The notes: generated by a model from the letters alone, not told the origin. Shown: positions 7,629 to 16,775, counted from the first letter of the stretch. The stretch is 64,000 nucleotides of DNA from an uncultured Sphingomonadaceae bacterium (GCA_947493955.1 CANLSQ010000002.1:434001-498000); one strand, 5' to 3'. Made by a program: numbers and translations.

Positions 7629-7904
7629 GCCGCGCCAGCAAAGAAGTGTGAATTTTGCCTTTCCTACTGCCGGCGAAAACGATAATTTCCGGCTATGTCG
7701 AATTCTGCATCCCTCACTTCACACTGCCTGTTACCAGCAGACAATGATGGGGGTGTGATTTGTGTGAACTTTGGTCCGGCAGACAGGTTCGGTCGTGTTG
7801 GTGGGCAGCCCGCCCTCGGCATCCGCGATGCCAAGGAACAATCTGCTGTCCGGCAAAAAAACACCCTGTGAATTGTGTGAACTTTGAAAAAGGAACCTCT
7901 TGAA
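7629..7904. repeat. Intergenic repeat region with three GTGTGAAyTTTG copies
   Basis: The gap between the two cyclophilin genes holds GTGTGAATTTTG at 7646-7657 and GTGTGAACTTTG at 7762-7773 and 7875-7886, plus related TTCACAC and CTGTGAATTG pieces. The last copy lies just upstream of the ribosome site of the second cyclophilin. The pattern suggests a dispersed repeat family or a multi-site operator; I cannot tell which from one window. Confidence 0.55.
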
Positions 7905-8894
7905 ATGCCGCCTTTTCGCTCCACAAAATCCATATATCTCCTGCTCGCCGCCCTGATGACTGGATCGGCGCTGATGGCCGCTCCTGCCCGTGCGCAGGAA
8001 GAGGAGACCCAGCCTGAGCCCACGCCCGAAGAGATTCTCAACGCCGCGCCCGCTGATCACTGGTTACCCATTCCGGTCAGTGACTTGATGATCTTCACCC
8101 TGCCCGACGATGCCGAGGGCAATAAGCGGCAAACCGTCATCCAGCTGATTCCGGCCGAAATGTCCGGCGCGCATGTCCGCAATGTTCGCAAATTCGCGGC
8201 CCAGCGCTGGTGGGACGGGACGAAAATCTATCGCGTCGCCAAGGATTTCGTAACCCAATTTGGCGGCAATCCTGACAATAAACAGGTTCCCAAGAATCTG
8301 GAAACCGTACCGGAGAGCGACTATTTCAACGCCGCTCTGGGAGCCAAGCGTGAAACCGATATGGCGGCGCTGGACGCCGCGGTCGCCTATAGCAACCAAT
8401 ATCAGGGCACGGAAATCCGGCCGCTGATGAAAATGATCTATGAAAGCTATGGCAGCAAAGTCGGCTTTGGTGCTGGCTGGCCGATTGGTACCAAGGATGG
8501 CAAAGCCTTTCCGCTGACTTGTCGCGGCGCCTTGTCACCCGCGCACTATGATCCACCGGATGCTGGGACCGGTGCAGAAATATCCATCGTCACTGGTGAA
8601 GCAGCACGCAGCCTCGACATGACTTTTGGCATGGTCGGGCGGGTGATTGACGGGCTGGAACATGTCACCAACCTGCCGCTCGGCACCGCAGCGGGCGGGT
8701 TCTATGCCGACAAATCCGAGCATATAAAGATCACATCAGTTCAGCTGGCTAGCGAGTTGCCGGTGTCCGAACAGCCGCGCTATGAATATCTCGCCAGCTA
8801 TAGCCCGTCGCTGCTGCAATATATTGAAGCCCATGGCGGCTATGGCAATATTTGCACAGTTCCGGTGCCAATTCGACGTATGAAGCCGCTTTAA
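7905..8894 (+). CDS. Secreted cyclophilin-type peptidyl-prolyl isomerase (second of two)
   Basis: A 329-residue paralogue of the preceding gene. I place the start at the ATG at 7905, which has AAGGA at 9 bases and leads into a signal peptide (the alanine-rich segment ending APARAQ). An upstream TTG at 7884 is possible but lacks this support. The cyclophilin core is IYRVAKDFVTQFGG and GTGAEISIVTGEAARSLD followed by MVGRVIDGLEHVTNLP. Both paralogues share the C-terminal IC-VPVPIRR ending. Its stop overlaps the stop of the convergent Lrp-type gene by 4 bases. Periplasmic folding is inferred from the signal and fold. Confidence 0.85.
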   Translation: MPPFRSTKSIYLLLAALMTGSALMAAPARAQEEETQPEPTPEEILNAAPADHWLPIPVSDLMIFTLPDDAEGNKRQTVIQLIPAEMSGAHVRNVRKFAAQRWWDGTKIYRVAKDFVTQFGGNPDNKQVPKNLETVPESDYFNAALGAKRETDMAALDAAVAYSNQYQGTEIRPLMKMIYESYGSKVGFGAGWPIGTKDGKAFPLTCRGALSPAHYDPPDAGTGAEISIVTGEAARSLDMTFGMVGRVIDGLEHVTNLPLGTAAGGFYADKSEHIKITSVQLASELPVSEQPRYEYLASYSPSLLQYIEAHGGYGNICTVPVPIRRMKPL

Positions 8895-9358
8895 CCCAGT
8901 AAACGCTCCACCGGATAGCCCGACCATTTCTTGATCGCACGGATCGCAAAAGCACTATGCATTGCAGCAACGCCGGGCAAGCGCGCCAGACAATTACGAT
9001 GAATATCATCATAGTCGGCAACGTCCCGCGCCGCGACCCGCAGACGGTAATCGGCGTCGCCAGACATAAGATGGCATTCCAATATTTCGTCAATCTGGTG
9101 AACCGCAGTTTCAAAGGCCGAAAAAGATATTTCGGTTTGTGCCGTCAGACGAATCTCTATGAATACATCCAGTTGCAATCCGATTTTGCGGTTATCCAAC
9201 TCCGCAACATAGCGTTTAATCGCTCCATCTTTTTCCAACGCCTTGATCCGGCGATGACAGGCAGATGGCGACAGACCGACTTTTTCAGACAGGCTGGTCA
9301 GCGGAACCTGACTATCCTGCTGCATATGTTCCAACAATGCGATATCGAGTCGATCCAT
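8891..9358 (-). CDS. Lrp/AsnC family transcriptional regulator
   Basis: A 155-residue regulator with the standard Lrp layout: an N-terminal winged helix (LDIALLEHMQQDSQVPLTSL then LSPSACHRRIKALEKDG, about 3-45) and a C-terminal RAM ligand-binding domain (about 65-145, with ECHLMSGDADYRLRV). It diverges from alanine dehydrogenase across 132 AT-rich bases. By analogy with known Lrp-type/ald pairs it probably activates ald in response to alanine or another amino acid and represses itself. Its 3' end overlaps the cyclophilin stop by 4 bases. Confidence 0.92.
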   Translation of the reverse strand: MDRLDIALLEHMQQDSQVPLTSLSEKVGLSPSACHRRIKALEKDGAIKRYVAELDNRKIGLQLDVFIEIRLTAQTEISFSAFETAVHQIDEILECHLMSGDADYRLRVAARDVADYDDIHRNCLARLPGVAAMHSAFAIRAIKKWSGYPVERLLG

Positions 9359-9388
9359 TGAATTTTTTCCGATGTTCTTGTGATTTTC

Positions 9389-9439
9389 CGAAATTATATT
9401 TCATCATATCGGATTTTGAAACAACTATTTCGAAATTAT
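9389..9439. promoter_or_regulatory. Candidate Lrp-type operator pair in the lrp-like/ald intergenic region
   Basis: CGAAATTAT occurs at 9389-9397 and again at 9431-9439, 42 bases apart, or four helical turns, so both copies face the same side of the DNA. Both lie in AT-rich sequence between the divergent start codons, where octameric Lrp-family proteins usually bind several phased sites. Confidence 0.45.
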
Positions 9440-9490
9440 TCTTACCCGGTTTGCGCTATTATCGGCTGAACATATTTAGGAGACTCGATC

Positions 9491-10615
9491 ATGCGCGTTG
9501 GAACACCCAAAGAAGTCAAAAATCATGAATATCGGGTCGGCCTGACCCCTGAATCGGTGCGAGAATTATCCGCCCATGGTCATGATGTGCTGGTTGAGAC
9601 CGGCGCCGGCCTCGGCATTGGCGCGGACGATGCCGAATATGAAGCTGCTGGCGCCACAATCGCCGCCAAGGCATCCGATATTTTTGAGCAATGCGATATG
9701 GTGGTAAAGGTGAAGGAACCGCAGGCGCCCGAACGGGCGATGCTGCGCGAAGGGCAGATTTTGTTTACCTATCTCCACCTCGCACCCGACCCGGAACAGA
9801 CCGCTGATCTGGTAAAATCGAAAGCGACCTGCATCGCCTATGAAACCGTTACGGGTTCGGGCGGTCTGCCACTCTTGAAACCCATGAGTCAGGTCGCGGG
9901 ACGCATGTCGATCCAGGCGGGCGCGACGGCTTTGGAAAAAGCCCATGGCGGCCGCGGCATATTGCTCGGCGGCGTGCCGGGTGTTTCGCCGGGCAAGGTT
10001 ACCGTCATTGGCGGCGGCGTGGTTGGCTTTAATGCGGCGCAAATGGCCGCTGGTCTGGGCGCGGACGTAACAATCCTCGACCGCAATCCCGAAGTGCTGG
10101 AAACCTTGGGTAATTATTTTGAAGCGCGTGCCAAAACGCGCTTTTCCAACAAAGCCAATCTGGCCGAATGTGTCGCCGAGGCGGATTTGGTAATCGGCGC
10201 GGTGCTTATCCCCGGTGCGGAAGCGCCCAAGCTGGTGACCCGCGACATGCTATCGACCATGCGGCCCGGTTCGGTACTCGCGGACGTCGCGATTGATCAG
10301 GGCGGCTGTTTTGAAACGTCCAAAGCGACGACCCATCAGGACCCGACCTATGTGGTCGATGATGTCGTGCATTATTGTGTGGCCAATATGCCGGGCGCGG
10401 TATCGCGGACATCTACTTATGCGCTGAACAACGTCACCCTGCCCCACGCCCTCGCCATTGCGAACAAGGGCTGGGAGGCGGCCTTGCGCGATGATATCCA
10501 TCTGGCCGAGGGGTTGAACGTATGGAACGGCCATGTCACCTATCGCGCCGTGGCCGAAGATTTGGGCTATGATTATATGCCTGTGTCAGAGATAGTGGGG
10601 CATAAACCCGAATAG
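9491..10615 (+). CDS. ald: Alanine dehydrogenase
   Basis: A 374-residue NAD-dependent L-alanine dehydrogenase, which interconverts alanine with pyruvate and ammonia. The length is typical. The N-terminal domain starts [20 protein letters not shown], and the conserved VKVKEPQ and TYLHLAPD (lysine and histidine substrate contacts) follow. The Rossmann signature [18 protein letters not shown] is at about 175-192, with ILDRNPE after it. The C-terminal region contains [17 protein letters not shown] strong AGGAG site precedes the ATG. The gene diverges from an Lrp-type regulator, which is likely its control protein. Confidence 0.96.
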   Translation: MRVGTPKEVKNHEYRVGLTPESVRELSAHGHDVLVETGAGLGIGADDAEYEAAGATIAAKASDIFEQCDMVVKVKEPQAPERAMLREGQILFTYLHLAPDPEQTADLVKSKATCIAYETVTGSGGLPLLKPMSQVAGRMSIQAGATALEKAHGGRGILLGGVPGVSPGKVTVIGGGVVGFNAAQMAAGLGADVTILDRNPEVLETLGNYFEARAKTRFSNKANLAECVAEADLVIGAVLIPGAEAPKLVTRDMLSTMRPGSVLADVAIDQGGCFETSKATTHQDPTYVVDDVVHYCVANMPGAVSRTSTYALNNVTLPHALAIANKGWEAALRDDIHLAEGLNVWNGHVTYRAVAEDLGYDYMPVSEIVGHKPE

Positions 10616-10629
10616 AAGGATATTTCCAT

Positions 10630-11601
10630 ATGGCAGCAGCAGATCAGAAACCACTCGGTTCCAGCTTTCCGGCGAAGAGCGAACCGCAAGACTTGCTGGC
10701 TGACATTGACCTGACCGGCAGGATCGCGATTGTCACCGGCGGCTATTCCGGCATTGGTCTGGAAACCACAAGGGCGCTGGCATCCAAGGGTGCCAAAGTG
10801 ATTGTACCCGTGCGTGATGAAGCCAAGGCGGCGGACAATCTGTCGGGCGTGGAAGGTAATGTTTCTTCTGCCACCATGGACCTGTCGGACATTGCTTCGG
10901 TGCGGAAATTTGCCGATGCCATGTGTGGAAGCCTGAACCAGCTGGACCTGCTGATCAACAATGCCGGCATCATGGCTTGTCCGCTTGAACGGGTCGGTCC
11001 GGGTTGGGAAAGCCAGTTTGGCGTCAATCATATGGGCCATTTTGCGCTGACCAAAGGCTTGATGCCCCTGCTAGAAAAAGTCGATGCGCCGCGCGTTGTG
11101 GCGTTGTCGTCCATCGCGCATAAACGCAATGGCATTTTGTGGGACGATATCCAGTTTGAAAATAGCGAATATAATAAATGGGTATCTTATGCGCAGTCCA
11201 AGAGCGCCAATGCCCTGTTCGCTAATGCACTCAGCCGGCGGATGGCAGGTTTTGGCGGGAGAGCCTTTTCGGTCCATCCGGGCGGCATTTTTACACCGCT
11301 GCAACGCCATTTGCCGGTGGAGGAGCAGATTGAATTGGGTTGGCTGGATAAAGATGGCGAACCATCGGAACTGGCGAAGGCGGGTTTCAAAACACCGGCA
11401 CAAGGCTGCACCACCAGCCTGTGGGCCGCAACATCACCGCTGCTGAATGACAAGCACGGGCTTTACTGTGAGGATTGCGATGTCGCCCAGTTGATGGACG
11501 AAAATTCGCCCCCCTTTGCCTGTGTTGCGCGGCATGCCTGTGACGATGATGCAGCCGAACGGTTGTGGCAATTGAGCGAAGCATTACTCGCAGACGCCTG
11601 A
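10630..11601 (+). CDS. Short-chain dehydrogenase/reductase
   Basis: A 323-residue SDR, probably NADP-dependent. The cofactor motif is TGGYSGIGLETTRALASKGA (about 38-57), NNAGIM follows near 115, and the catalytic tetrad is complete: ALSSIAHKR serine near 160 and YAQSK near 187. It is longer than the minimal SDR and belongs with the WWOX/retinol-dehydrogenase-like group (NHMGHFALT motif). It starts 14 bases after ald and ends in a 1-base stop-start overlap with the DUF5818 gene, so the three are probably co-transcribed. The substrate is unknown. Confidence 0.88.
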   Translation: MAAADQKPLGSSFPAKSEPQDLLADIDLTGRIAIVTGGYSGIGLETTRALASKGAKVIVPVRDEAKAADNLSGVEGNVSSATMDLSDIASVRKFADAMCGSLNQLDLLINNAGIMACPLERVGPGWESQFGVNHMGHFALTKGLMPLLEKVDAPRVVALSSIAHKRNGILWDDIQFENSEYNKWVSYAQSKSANALFANALSRRMAGFGGRAFSVHPGGIFTPLQRHLPVEEQIELGWLDKDGEPSELAKAGFKTPAQGCTTSLWAATSPLLNDKHGLYCEDCDVAQLMDENSPPFACVARHACDDDAAERLWQLSEALLADA

Positions 11602-11813
11602 TGAAAGACGTTCCTAAAGACAGCGAATATGCCGGGCTGTTGGTCCGTGATGGCTCAGGCTTTGTTCTGCAATCCGATGATGGTCAGCGCTATCGCCTGG
11701 AATTGCTCCGCACGCCGATTGATGAAGTGGAAAAGCAGGTCATCGTCACCGGGCTGCTGATCGGTGATGATCAGATCGAGGCCGAAGGTGTGCGGCTGGC
11801 AGATGGGAGCTGA
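11601..11813 (+). CDS. DUF5818-like small protein
   Basis: A 70-residue protein starting at the ATG that shares its A with the TGA of the SDR gene (11601). It has an OB-like strand pattern: EYAGLLVRDGSGFVLQSDDG, then RYRLELL and a second half QVIVTGLLIGDDQIEAEGVR. This matches small DUF5818-type proteins as I remember them. No signal peptide is present. Its function is unknown. Confidence 0.6.
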   Translation: MKDVPKDSEYAGLLVRDGSGFVLQSDDGQRYRLELLRTPIDEVEKQVIVTGLLIGDDQIEAEGVRLADGS

Positions 11814-11816
11814 ACG

Positions 11817-12359
11817 ATGACGGTGCAAGGCATGAATATGCGCACAGCAAATGCGCAGGATCTACCTGCCTTGCATGGGTTGGTGGAAAGTGCCTATCGC
11901 GGTGACAGCGCCAAGCGCGGTTGGACCCACGAAGCGGATTTGCTGGGCGGTCAGAGAACCGATTTAGAGGCTCTGCGGGAAATTATTGCAGACACAGACC
12001 AGGTCATTTTGCTCGCCATGGATGGCGAAGACATTGCCGGTTGTGTTCAACTGATGCGCGTCAAAAAGGGCGTTGCCTATCTAGGCCTGCTGACGGTTGA
12101 CCCTGACCGCCAAGCGGGTGGACTGGGTAAAAAATTGCTCGACGCGTCGGAACAATATGTTGCTGAGCACTGGCAGGCGCAGGCGATAGAAATGACCGTT
12201 ATCCTCCAGCGCGCCGACCTGATCGCCTATTATGAGCGGCGGGGATATAGCCAGACCGGTGAGCGGCGCCCCTTCCCGCTTGATGATCCACGCTATGGTC
12301 TGCCGAAGACGCAGGAGCTGGAATTTATTGTGTTACGGAAGGAGATTGGGGCAGGCTAG
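11817..12359 (+). CDS. GNAT family N-acetyltransferase
   Basis: A 180-residue acetyltransferase of the GNAT fold. Motif A is visible as YLGLLTVDPDRQAGGLGKKL (about 89-108), where the Q-x-x-G-x-G-like loop binds the acetyl-CoA pyrophosphate, and YYERRGYSQTGER near 140-152 is the usual motif B tyrosine. It follows the DUF5818 gene by 3 bases and ends in a 4-base convergent overlap with rpoN. The substrate cannot be inferred. Confidence 0.88.
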   Translation: MTVQGMNMRTANAQDLPALHGLVESAYRGDSAKRGWTHEADLLGGQRTDLEALREIIADTDQVILLAMDGEDIAGCVQLMRVKKGVAYLGLLTVDPDRQAGGLGKKLLDASEQYVAEHWQAQAIEMTVILQRADLIAYYERRGYSQTGERRPFPLDDPRYGLPKTQELEFIVLRKEIGAG

Positions 12360-13879
12360 GCCGCCTTACCCTCAAGCGCCTTTTGCCTGCGGCGTTGCAC
12401 CGAACTACCAAGACCCAGCGCTTCGCGATATTTGGCCACCGTACGCCGGGCGATATCAAAGCCTTTCTCTTTGAGCAGAGCGACCAGTTTGTCGTCCGAC
12501 AGGATCTTCTTCGGATCCTCATTGTCTATCAGCGCTTTGATATGGCTCTTCACCGCTTCGGCCGACGCCGCCTCTCCTCCGGTCGAGGACTGAATGCCGC
12601 TGGTGAAGAAATATTTCAGCTCAAACGTGCCGCGGGAACAGGAGAGATATTTGTTCGACGTCACCCGGCTAACGGTCGATTCATGCATCTCGATTTTGTC
12701 AGCCACATTTTTCAGCGTGAGCGGTCGTAAATGCTCCACCCCTTGGCGGAAGAAATTTTCCTGCTGTTTCACAATTTCGGTAGCAACCTTGATGATCGTC
12801 CGCTGCCGCTGATCCAATGCTTTCACCAGCCAACTGGCATCGGCAAGGCAGTCATTGAGCCATTCCTTGGACGCCTTGTCCTGTGCCCCGTCTTTCAACT
12901 CGGTAAAGTAAGTGCGGTTTACCAGTACCTTGGGCAGTGTCGCGCTATTCACTTCGATCAGCCATTTGCCTCCGCGTTCCGCAATGAAAATATCCGGTAC
13001 AACCGCCTGCACATCCCCGCCGCCAATCTTGCAACCGGGCTTGGGGTCATAGGCGCGGATTTCCGATATCATATCCATCAGATCTTCATCATCCACGCCG
13101 CACATGCGTTTCAGTTGTGGCAAGGCCCCTTTGGCCAGCAGATCAAGATTGTCGATCAGCCGCGCCATCGCAGGATCATAACGATCCGCTTCCTTGGCCT
13201 GCAGCGCCAGGCATTCCGCCAGATCCCGCGCACCAACACCAACCGGTTCCAGGCTCTGGACCTCGACCAATATGCGCTTCACATCATCGAGCTGCACGCC
13301 CAGCCGGTGCGCAAATTCGAGCAGATCCGCCTGCAGATAGCCGCATTCGTCGATCTGATCGATCAGATGCTGGGCAATGAACAGGTCCTTGCCCGACAAT
13401 ATCGCGCCCGCCTGCTCCATCAGATGCTCCGCCAGCGTTGTTTCGGCCACCAGCATATTTTCAAAGTCCGGCGCCTCACCGCCCACAGCACCGCTGCCCG
13501 ACGAAGAGGGGCCATTTAATCCCAGACCGCCGTCCAGAGCGCCATCGCTTTCGCTGAGGCTATTGTTTGAAAACTGATCTGCATCTCCCGCCATGTCGAG
13601 CGTCGATTCCGCTTCGGCGGGACCAGAAGACAATATCTCGTCACTGCCTTGTGTGCCGGGCTCCGGAGAGAGGTCTGCTGCACTGTCGCCGCCTTCATCC
13701 CCTCTGGCTTCAGCGCTCAGCTCGCCGGTGTCCAGCAAAGGATTTTTCTCAATCTCTTCGGCAATATAATTTTCCAGCTCGAGATTGGATAATGCCAGCA
13801 GCTTGATCGCCTGCTGCAATTGCGGCGTCATCACCAGTGACTGGCTCTGCCTTAAATCAAGACGCGGCCCCAATGCCAT
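12356..13879 (-). CDS. rpoN: RNA polymerase sigma-54 factor
   Basis: A 507-residue sigma-54. The glutamine-rich activator-interaction region I is at the N-terminus (QSQSLVMTPQLQQAIKLLAL), followed by an acidic region II (about 50-140, with many D, E, S and G), the core-binding domain, and the DNA-binding domain. The C-terminal RpoN box ARRTVAKYRE (about 477-486) contacts the -24 promoter element. It is the last gene of the rnd-lptC-lptA-lptB block, 19 bases after lptB. The usual downstream hpf and ptsN genes are absent; a convergent GNAT gene overlaps instead. Confidence 0.97.
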   Translation of the reverse strand: MALGPRLDLRQSQSLVMTPQLQQAIKLLALSNLELENYIAEEIEKNPLLDTGELSAEARGDEGGDSAADLSPEPGTQGSDEILSSGPAEAESTLDMAGDADQFSNNSLSESDGALDGGLGLNGPSSSGSGAVGGEAPDFENMLVAETTLAEHLMEQAGAILSGKDLFIAQHLIDQIDECGYLQADLLEFAHRLGVQLDDVKRILVEVQSLEPVGVGARDLAECLALQAKEADRYDPAMARLIDNLDLLAKGALPQLKRMCGVDDEDLMDMISEIRAYDPKPGCKIGGGDVQAVVPDIFIAERGGKWLIEVNSATLPKVLVNRTYFTELKDGAQDKASKEWLNDCLADASWLVKALDQRQRTIIKVATEIVKQQENFFRQGVEHLRPLTLKNVADKIEMHESTVSRVTSNKYLSCSRGTFELKYFFTSGIQSSTGGEAASAEAVKSHIKALIDNEDPKKILSDDKLVALLKEKGFDIARRTVAKYREALGLGSSVQRRRQKALEGKAA

Positions 13880-13898
13880 TATATCGGCCTCGACTTAA

Positions 13899-14693
13899 TC
13901 ACAGCGCAAAGCCCTCGCCAAGGTACAGCCGCCGCACATTTTCATCTTTGACCAGCGCGTCCGGGCTGCCCGCAAACAGGACCTGACCATCATAGATGAT
14001 ACATGCCCGGTCCACGATATCGAGGGTCTCGCGGACATTATGATCGGTGATCAGCACACCGATGCCGCGATTTTTCAATTGCACCACGAGATCGCGAATA
14101 TCGGAAATCGAAATCGGATCAATGCCCGCAAATGGCTCATCCAACAAAATGATGGAGGGGTCGGCCGCCAAAGCCCGGGCAATTTCACATCGGCGGCGCT
14201 CACCGCCAGACAGTGCCATGGCGGGCGAATTACGCAATTTTGTGAGGCCAAATTCGTCGAGCAAGCGGTCAAGAGCTTCTGCCCGGACCGCTTTGTCATT
14301 CTCGACCATTTCGAGTACGGCCAGAATATTCTGCTCCACTGTCATCCCCCGGAAAATCGATGTCTCTTGAGGCAAATATCCCAGTCCCAATATGGCCCGG
14401 CGATACATGGGAAGCGGGGTGATATCTTCGCCATCCAGCATGATCCGGCCCGCATCAGGACGCACCAGCCCCATGACGGAATAGAAACAGGTCGTCTTAC
14501 CCGCACCATTAGGGCCAAGCAGGCCTACGACTTCGCCGCGTCCTACCGAAAGCGACACATCTGACAGGACCGAGCGTTTGTCATAGCTCTTGGCAATAGA
14601 CACAACGGCCAAGCCATGTTCCATGGCGTCGCTCGCCATTGCGGAACCGGTGTCGGCCACGGCTGGCGTTTCAATAATGGTCGCGTCGTTCAT
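13899..14693 (-). CDS. lptB: LPS export ABC transporter ATP-binding protein
   Basis: A 264-residue cytoplasmic ATPase that drives LPS extraction from the inner membrane with LptF and LptG. Walker A GPNGAGKTT is at 60-68, the Q-loop at YLPQE (106-110), the signature LSGGE at 161-165, and Walker B IILLDEP at 181-187, followed by the usual FAGIDP and the switch histidine in LITDHNVRETL. The first 25 residues are an extra low-complexity extension; a start near AMEHGL is an alternative. It lies downstream of lptC and lptA but is separated from lptA by 213 bases, so it may have its own promoter that also serves rpoN. Confidence 0.96.
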   Translation of the reverse strand: MNDATIIETPAVADTGSAMASDAMEHGLAVVSIAKSYDKRSVLSDVSLSVGRGEVVGLLGPNGAGKTTCFYSVMGLVRPDAGRIMLDGEDITPLPMYRRAILGLGYLPQETSIFRGMTVEQNILAVLEMVENDKAVRAEALDRLLDEFGLTKLRNSPAMALSGGERRRCEIARALAADPSIILLDEPFAGIDPISISDIRDLVVQLKNRGIGVLITDHNVRETLDIVDRACIIYDGQVLFAGSPDALVKDENVRRLYLGEGFAL

Positions 14694-14906
14694 TTTGGTC
14701 CTTCGGTTCAGGTCCTGTTTGAACCTGATTAGATTGTATAATGGTTAACAACATGGCCCAATTCACTCGAAATTGGCAAGCTTTATGCATGATTGATCGA
14801 AAATGGTTCTTTTTGGCGCGAAAGAGCCATGTTTTATCACCAATCTGCCTATAAAACACCGCAGGACTTGGTCCAAAAATTAATATTATCGCCGAATTGG
14901 AGAAAT

Positions 14907-15455
14907 TTAGTCGGTACGCTGAGGCACCGTGAATGTGCCCGAGACACGGCCATCAGATCCTCGGGTGCCCGGAGTGGAGCCACCGGCGGCACGGCCATCT
15001 ATGGTCGAACGGCCTGACGCCAGATCAATAATGACCCGGCCACCAGACAATCTATTGCTCCCCTGTGTCAGCGTCACACCGCCAACCAATGTTATCAGAC
15101 GACGGTTCAGGTCATAAATCGCAACGTTTCCGCTAGCGGTGTCACCCCCTTTGCGGATCGTCACCCCGCCAGAAGCATCAATCCGGTCAACCTCAATGCC
15201 GCTGTTATTGCGATAAGCCACAGTCATCCGGGCCGAATTCAGGACAAGGCCAGCCTGCTCAACGCGCACGGCGCCAGACAGAACGACACGGTCAGCCCGA
15301 TCCTGCACCTCTATTCGTCCGGCATCGAAATTCACTGGCGCATTGCTGTTATGCCCGCCAAAAACCTGAGCAGGGGCAGGGCCAGCCAATGTCAGTACAC
15401 CAGCGGTGGCTGCCAACGCCCCCAAAGAGGCTGCAAGAAAAGAACGTTTTATCAT
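14907..15455 (-). CDS. lptA: LptA-type periplasmic LPS transport protein
   Basis: A 182-residue OstA/LptA-like protein. It has a signal peptide (MIKRSFLAASLGALAATAGV to about residue 29) and then repeated beta-strand pairs of the jelly-roll fold, for example RADRVVLSGAVRVEQAGLVL and GNVAIYDLNRRLITLVGGVT. It should form the periplasmic bridge that carries LPS from LptC to the outer membrane. The ATG follows the lptC stop directly. The C-terminus is G/S/T-rich and probably disordered. Confidence 0.9.
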   Translation of the reverse strand: MIKRSFLAASLGALAATAGVLTLAGPAPAQVFGGHNSNAPVNFDAGRIEVQDRADRVVLSGAVRVEQAGLVLNSARMTVAYRNNSGIEVDRIDASGGVTIRKGGDTASGNVAIYDLNRRLITLVGGVTLTQGSNRLSGGRVIIDLASGRSTIDGRAAGGSTPGTRGSDGRVSGTFTVPQRTD

Positions 15456-16100
15456 CTATCGCCCTCTTAGTCCGTTTTGGACGATACGCAACTTTGCGTT
15501 GCCATCCAGTGTAACTGTTCGTTTGGTCATGTCAGCTTTCAGGCTATCAGCCCGAAAGGTGCCCAGGTTCGTGCGGCCTTCCACCGGCGCGTCACTTTTC
15601 AATAACCGGCTTTGCAGGTCCACCGTTACGTTATTGGTGGTCAATCGGTATCCGCCGGCGCTTTCCACCTGAACAGTGCCAGGCACCGTGACATCCTCCC
15701 GGTCCATATTATAGCGGCCGGCACCGGCGCGAATTTGGGCCGGCCCGTCGCTTAACAATATGCGCGCCGATAGATCATTTAACTCCACCACCGCTTCTTG
15801 TGAACTTTTCTGGACTGCGGATCCCGCCTTGATCGAAAATGGGCGGCCCTGACTATCTTCGCCGCGGTAGAGTGCTTCGGTTACCCGCATCCGTTCTTTG
15901 GCAACATCGACACTATCTTTATCAAGCACAAAGCTGAGCTCACCGCCGGTCGTAAAAGGTGCCAATGCCAATACCGCGCCCAAGGCGCCGACGCCGAGCG
16001 GCAATATCACCCGCAGAAGCCTGATGTTACGGTCATGGCTACCCCCAGGGGAGGCAAATTGCTGACGCTTGTTTTTGATATGTTCGGTCTTGGCAGTCAT
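15456..16100 (-). CDS. lptC: LptC, inner-membrane LPS transport protein
   Basis: A 214-residue LptC homologue with one N-terminal membrane anchor (about 28-48, LLRVILPLGVGALGAVLALA) and a periplasmic OstA-like beta domain (GRPFSIKAGSA; VTVPGTVQVESAGGYRLTTN; RTVTLDGNAKLRI). It receives LPS from LptBFG and passes it to LptA. The stop codon touches the lptA start codon, so the two are translationally coupled. RNase D lies 57 bases upstream on the same strand. Confidence 0.9.
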   Translation of the reverse strand: MTAKTEHIKNKRQQFASPGGSHDRNIRLLRVILPLGVGALGAVLALAPFTTGGELSFVLDKDSVDVAKERMRVTEALYRGEDSQGRPFSIKAGSAVQKSSQEAVVELNDLSARILLSDGPAQIRAGAGRYNMDREDVTVPGTVQVESAGGYRLTTNNVTVDLQSRLLKSDAPVEGRTNLGTFRADSLKADMTKRTVTLDGNAKLRIVQNGLRGR

Positions 16101-16157
16101 CTATCTGTAAACGCAGAGCACCTGTTGAAATTTATCATTGCTGAACCGTATGATGTT

Positions 16158-16775
16158 CTAGGCATGGGAAAAAATATCGGTTTCCGGCCAGCCGGCAATA
16201 TCAAGCCGCGCCCGATGCGGCAAAAAGTCGAAACAGGCCTGCGCCATCGCGGTGCGTCCTTCCCGTTCCAGACGAACTTCCAGCTCCTCTTTCAACCGGT
16301 GCAGGAAACGGACATCGGATGCTGCATAATCCCGCTGTGCATCGCTCAGCTCCGGCCCACCCCAATCGCTGGACTGCTGCTGTTTGGAAATATCCTGACC
16401 CAATAGCTCACGGACCAGCTCCTTCAGACCATGGCGATCAGTATATGTGCGGATCAGTCGTGACGCGATTTTTGTGCAAAAAACCGGCTCTGCCATGACG
16501 CCCATATAATATTCGATGGCAGCCAGATCAAAACGCGCAAAATGATAAAGCTTCGTCCGGGCAGGATCAGCCAATATCTGTTTCAAATTCGGCGCCGCAA
16601 AGTCACTGCCGGGACCAAATCGGACGAGATGCTCGTCTCCGTTGCCGTCCGAAATCTGGAGCAGGCACAGACGATCCCGCAATGTTTGCAAACCCATGGT
16701 TTCCGTATCCACGGCCACTGGTCCATCTGCCAAAACACCTTGAGGCAGATCTTCTTCATGGAAAAATACTGCCAT
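16158..16775 (-). CDS. Ribonuclease D-like 3'-5' exonuclease
   Basis: A 205-residue DEDD-family exonuclease with the catalytic domain only; the HRDC domains of full-length RNase D are missing. Exo I is VAVDTETMGLQ (about 20-30), Exo II is the HFARFDLAAI segment, and Exo III is DYAASDVRFLHRL with the tyrosine and aspartate. This short form is common next to lptC in alphaproteobacteria. It should trim structured RNA 3' ends in the cytoplasm. It is the first gene of the LPS-transport/rpoN block. Confidence 0.9.
   Translation of the reverse strand: MAVFFHEEDLPQGVLADGPVAVDTETMGLQTLRDRLCLLQISDGNGDEHLVRFGPGSDFAAPNLKQILADPARTKLYHFARFDLAAIEYYMGVMAEPVFCTKIASRLIRTYTDRHGLKELVRELLGQDISKQQQSSDWGGPELSDAQRDYAASDVRFLHRLKEELEVRLEREGRTAMAQACFDFLPHRARLDIAGWPETDIFSHA

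Noticed and set aside
12731-13519. A 262-codon open frame antisense to rpoN
   Set aside because: It lies wholly inside the conserved rpoN coding frame and shows no family similarity or ribosome site.
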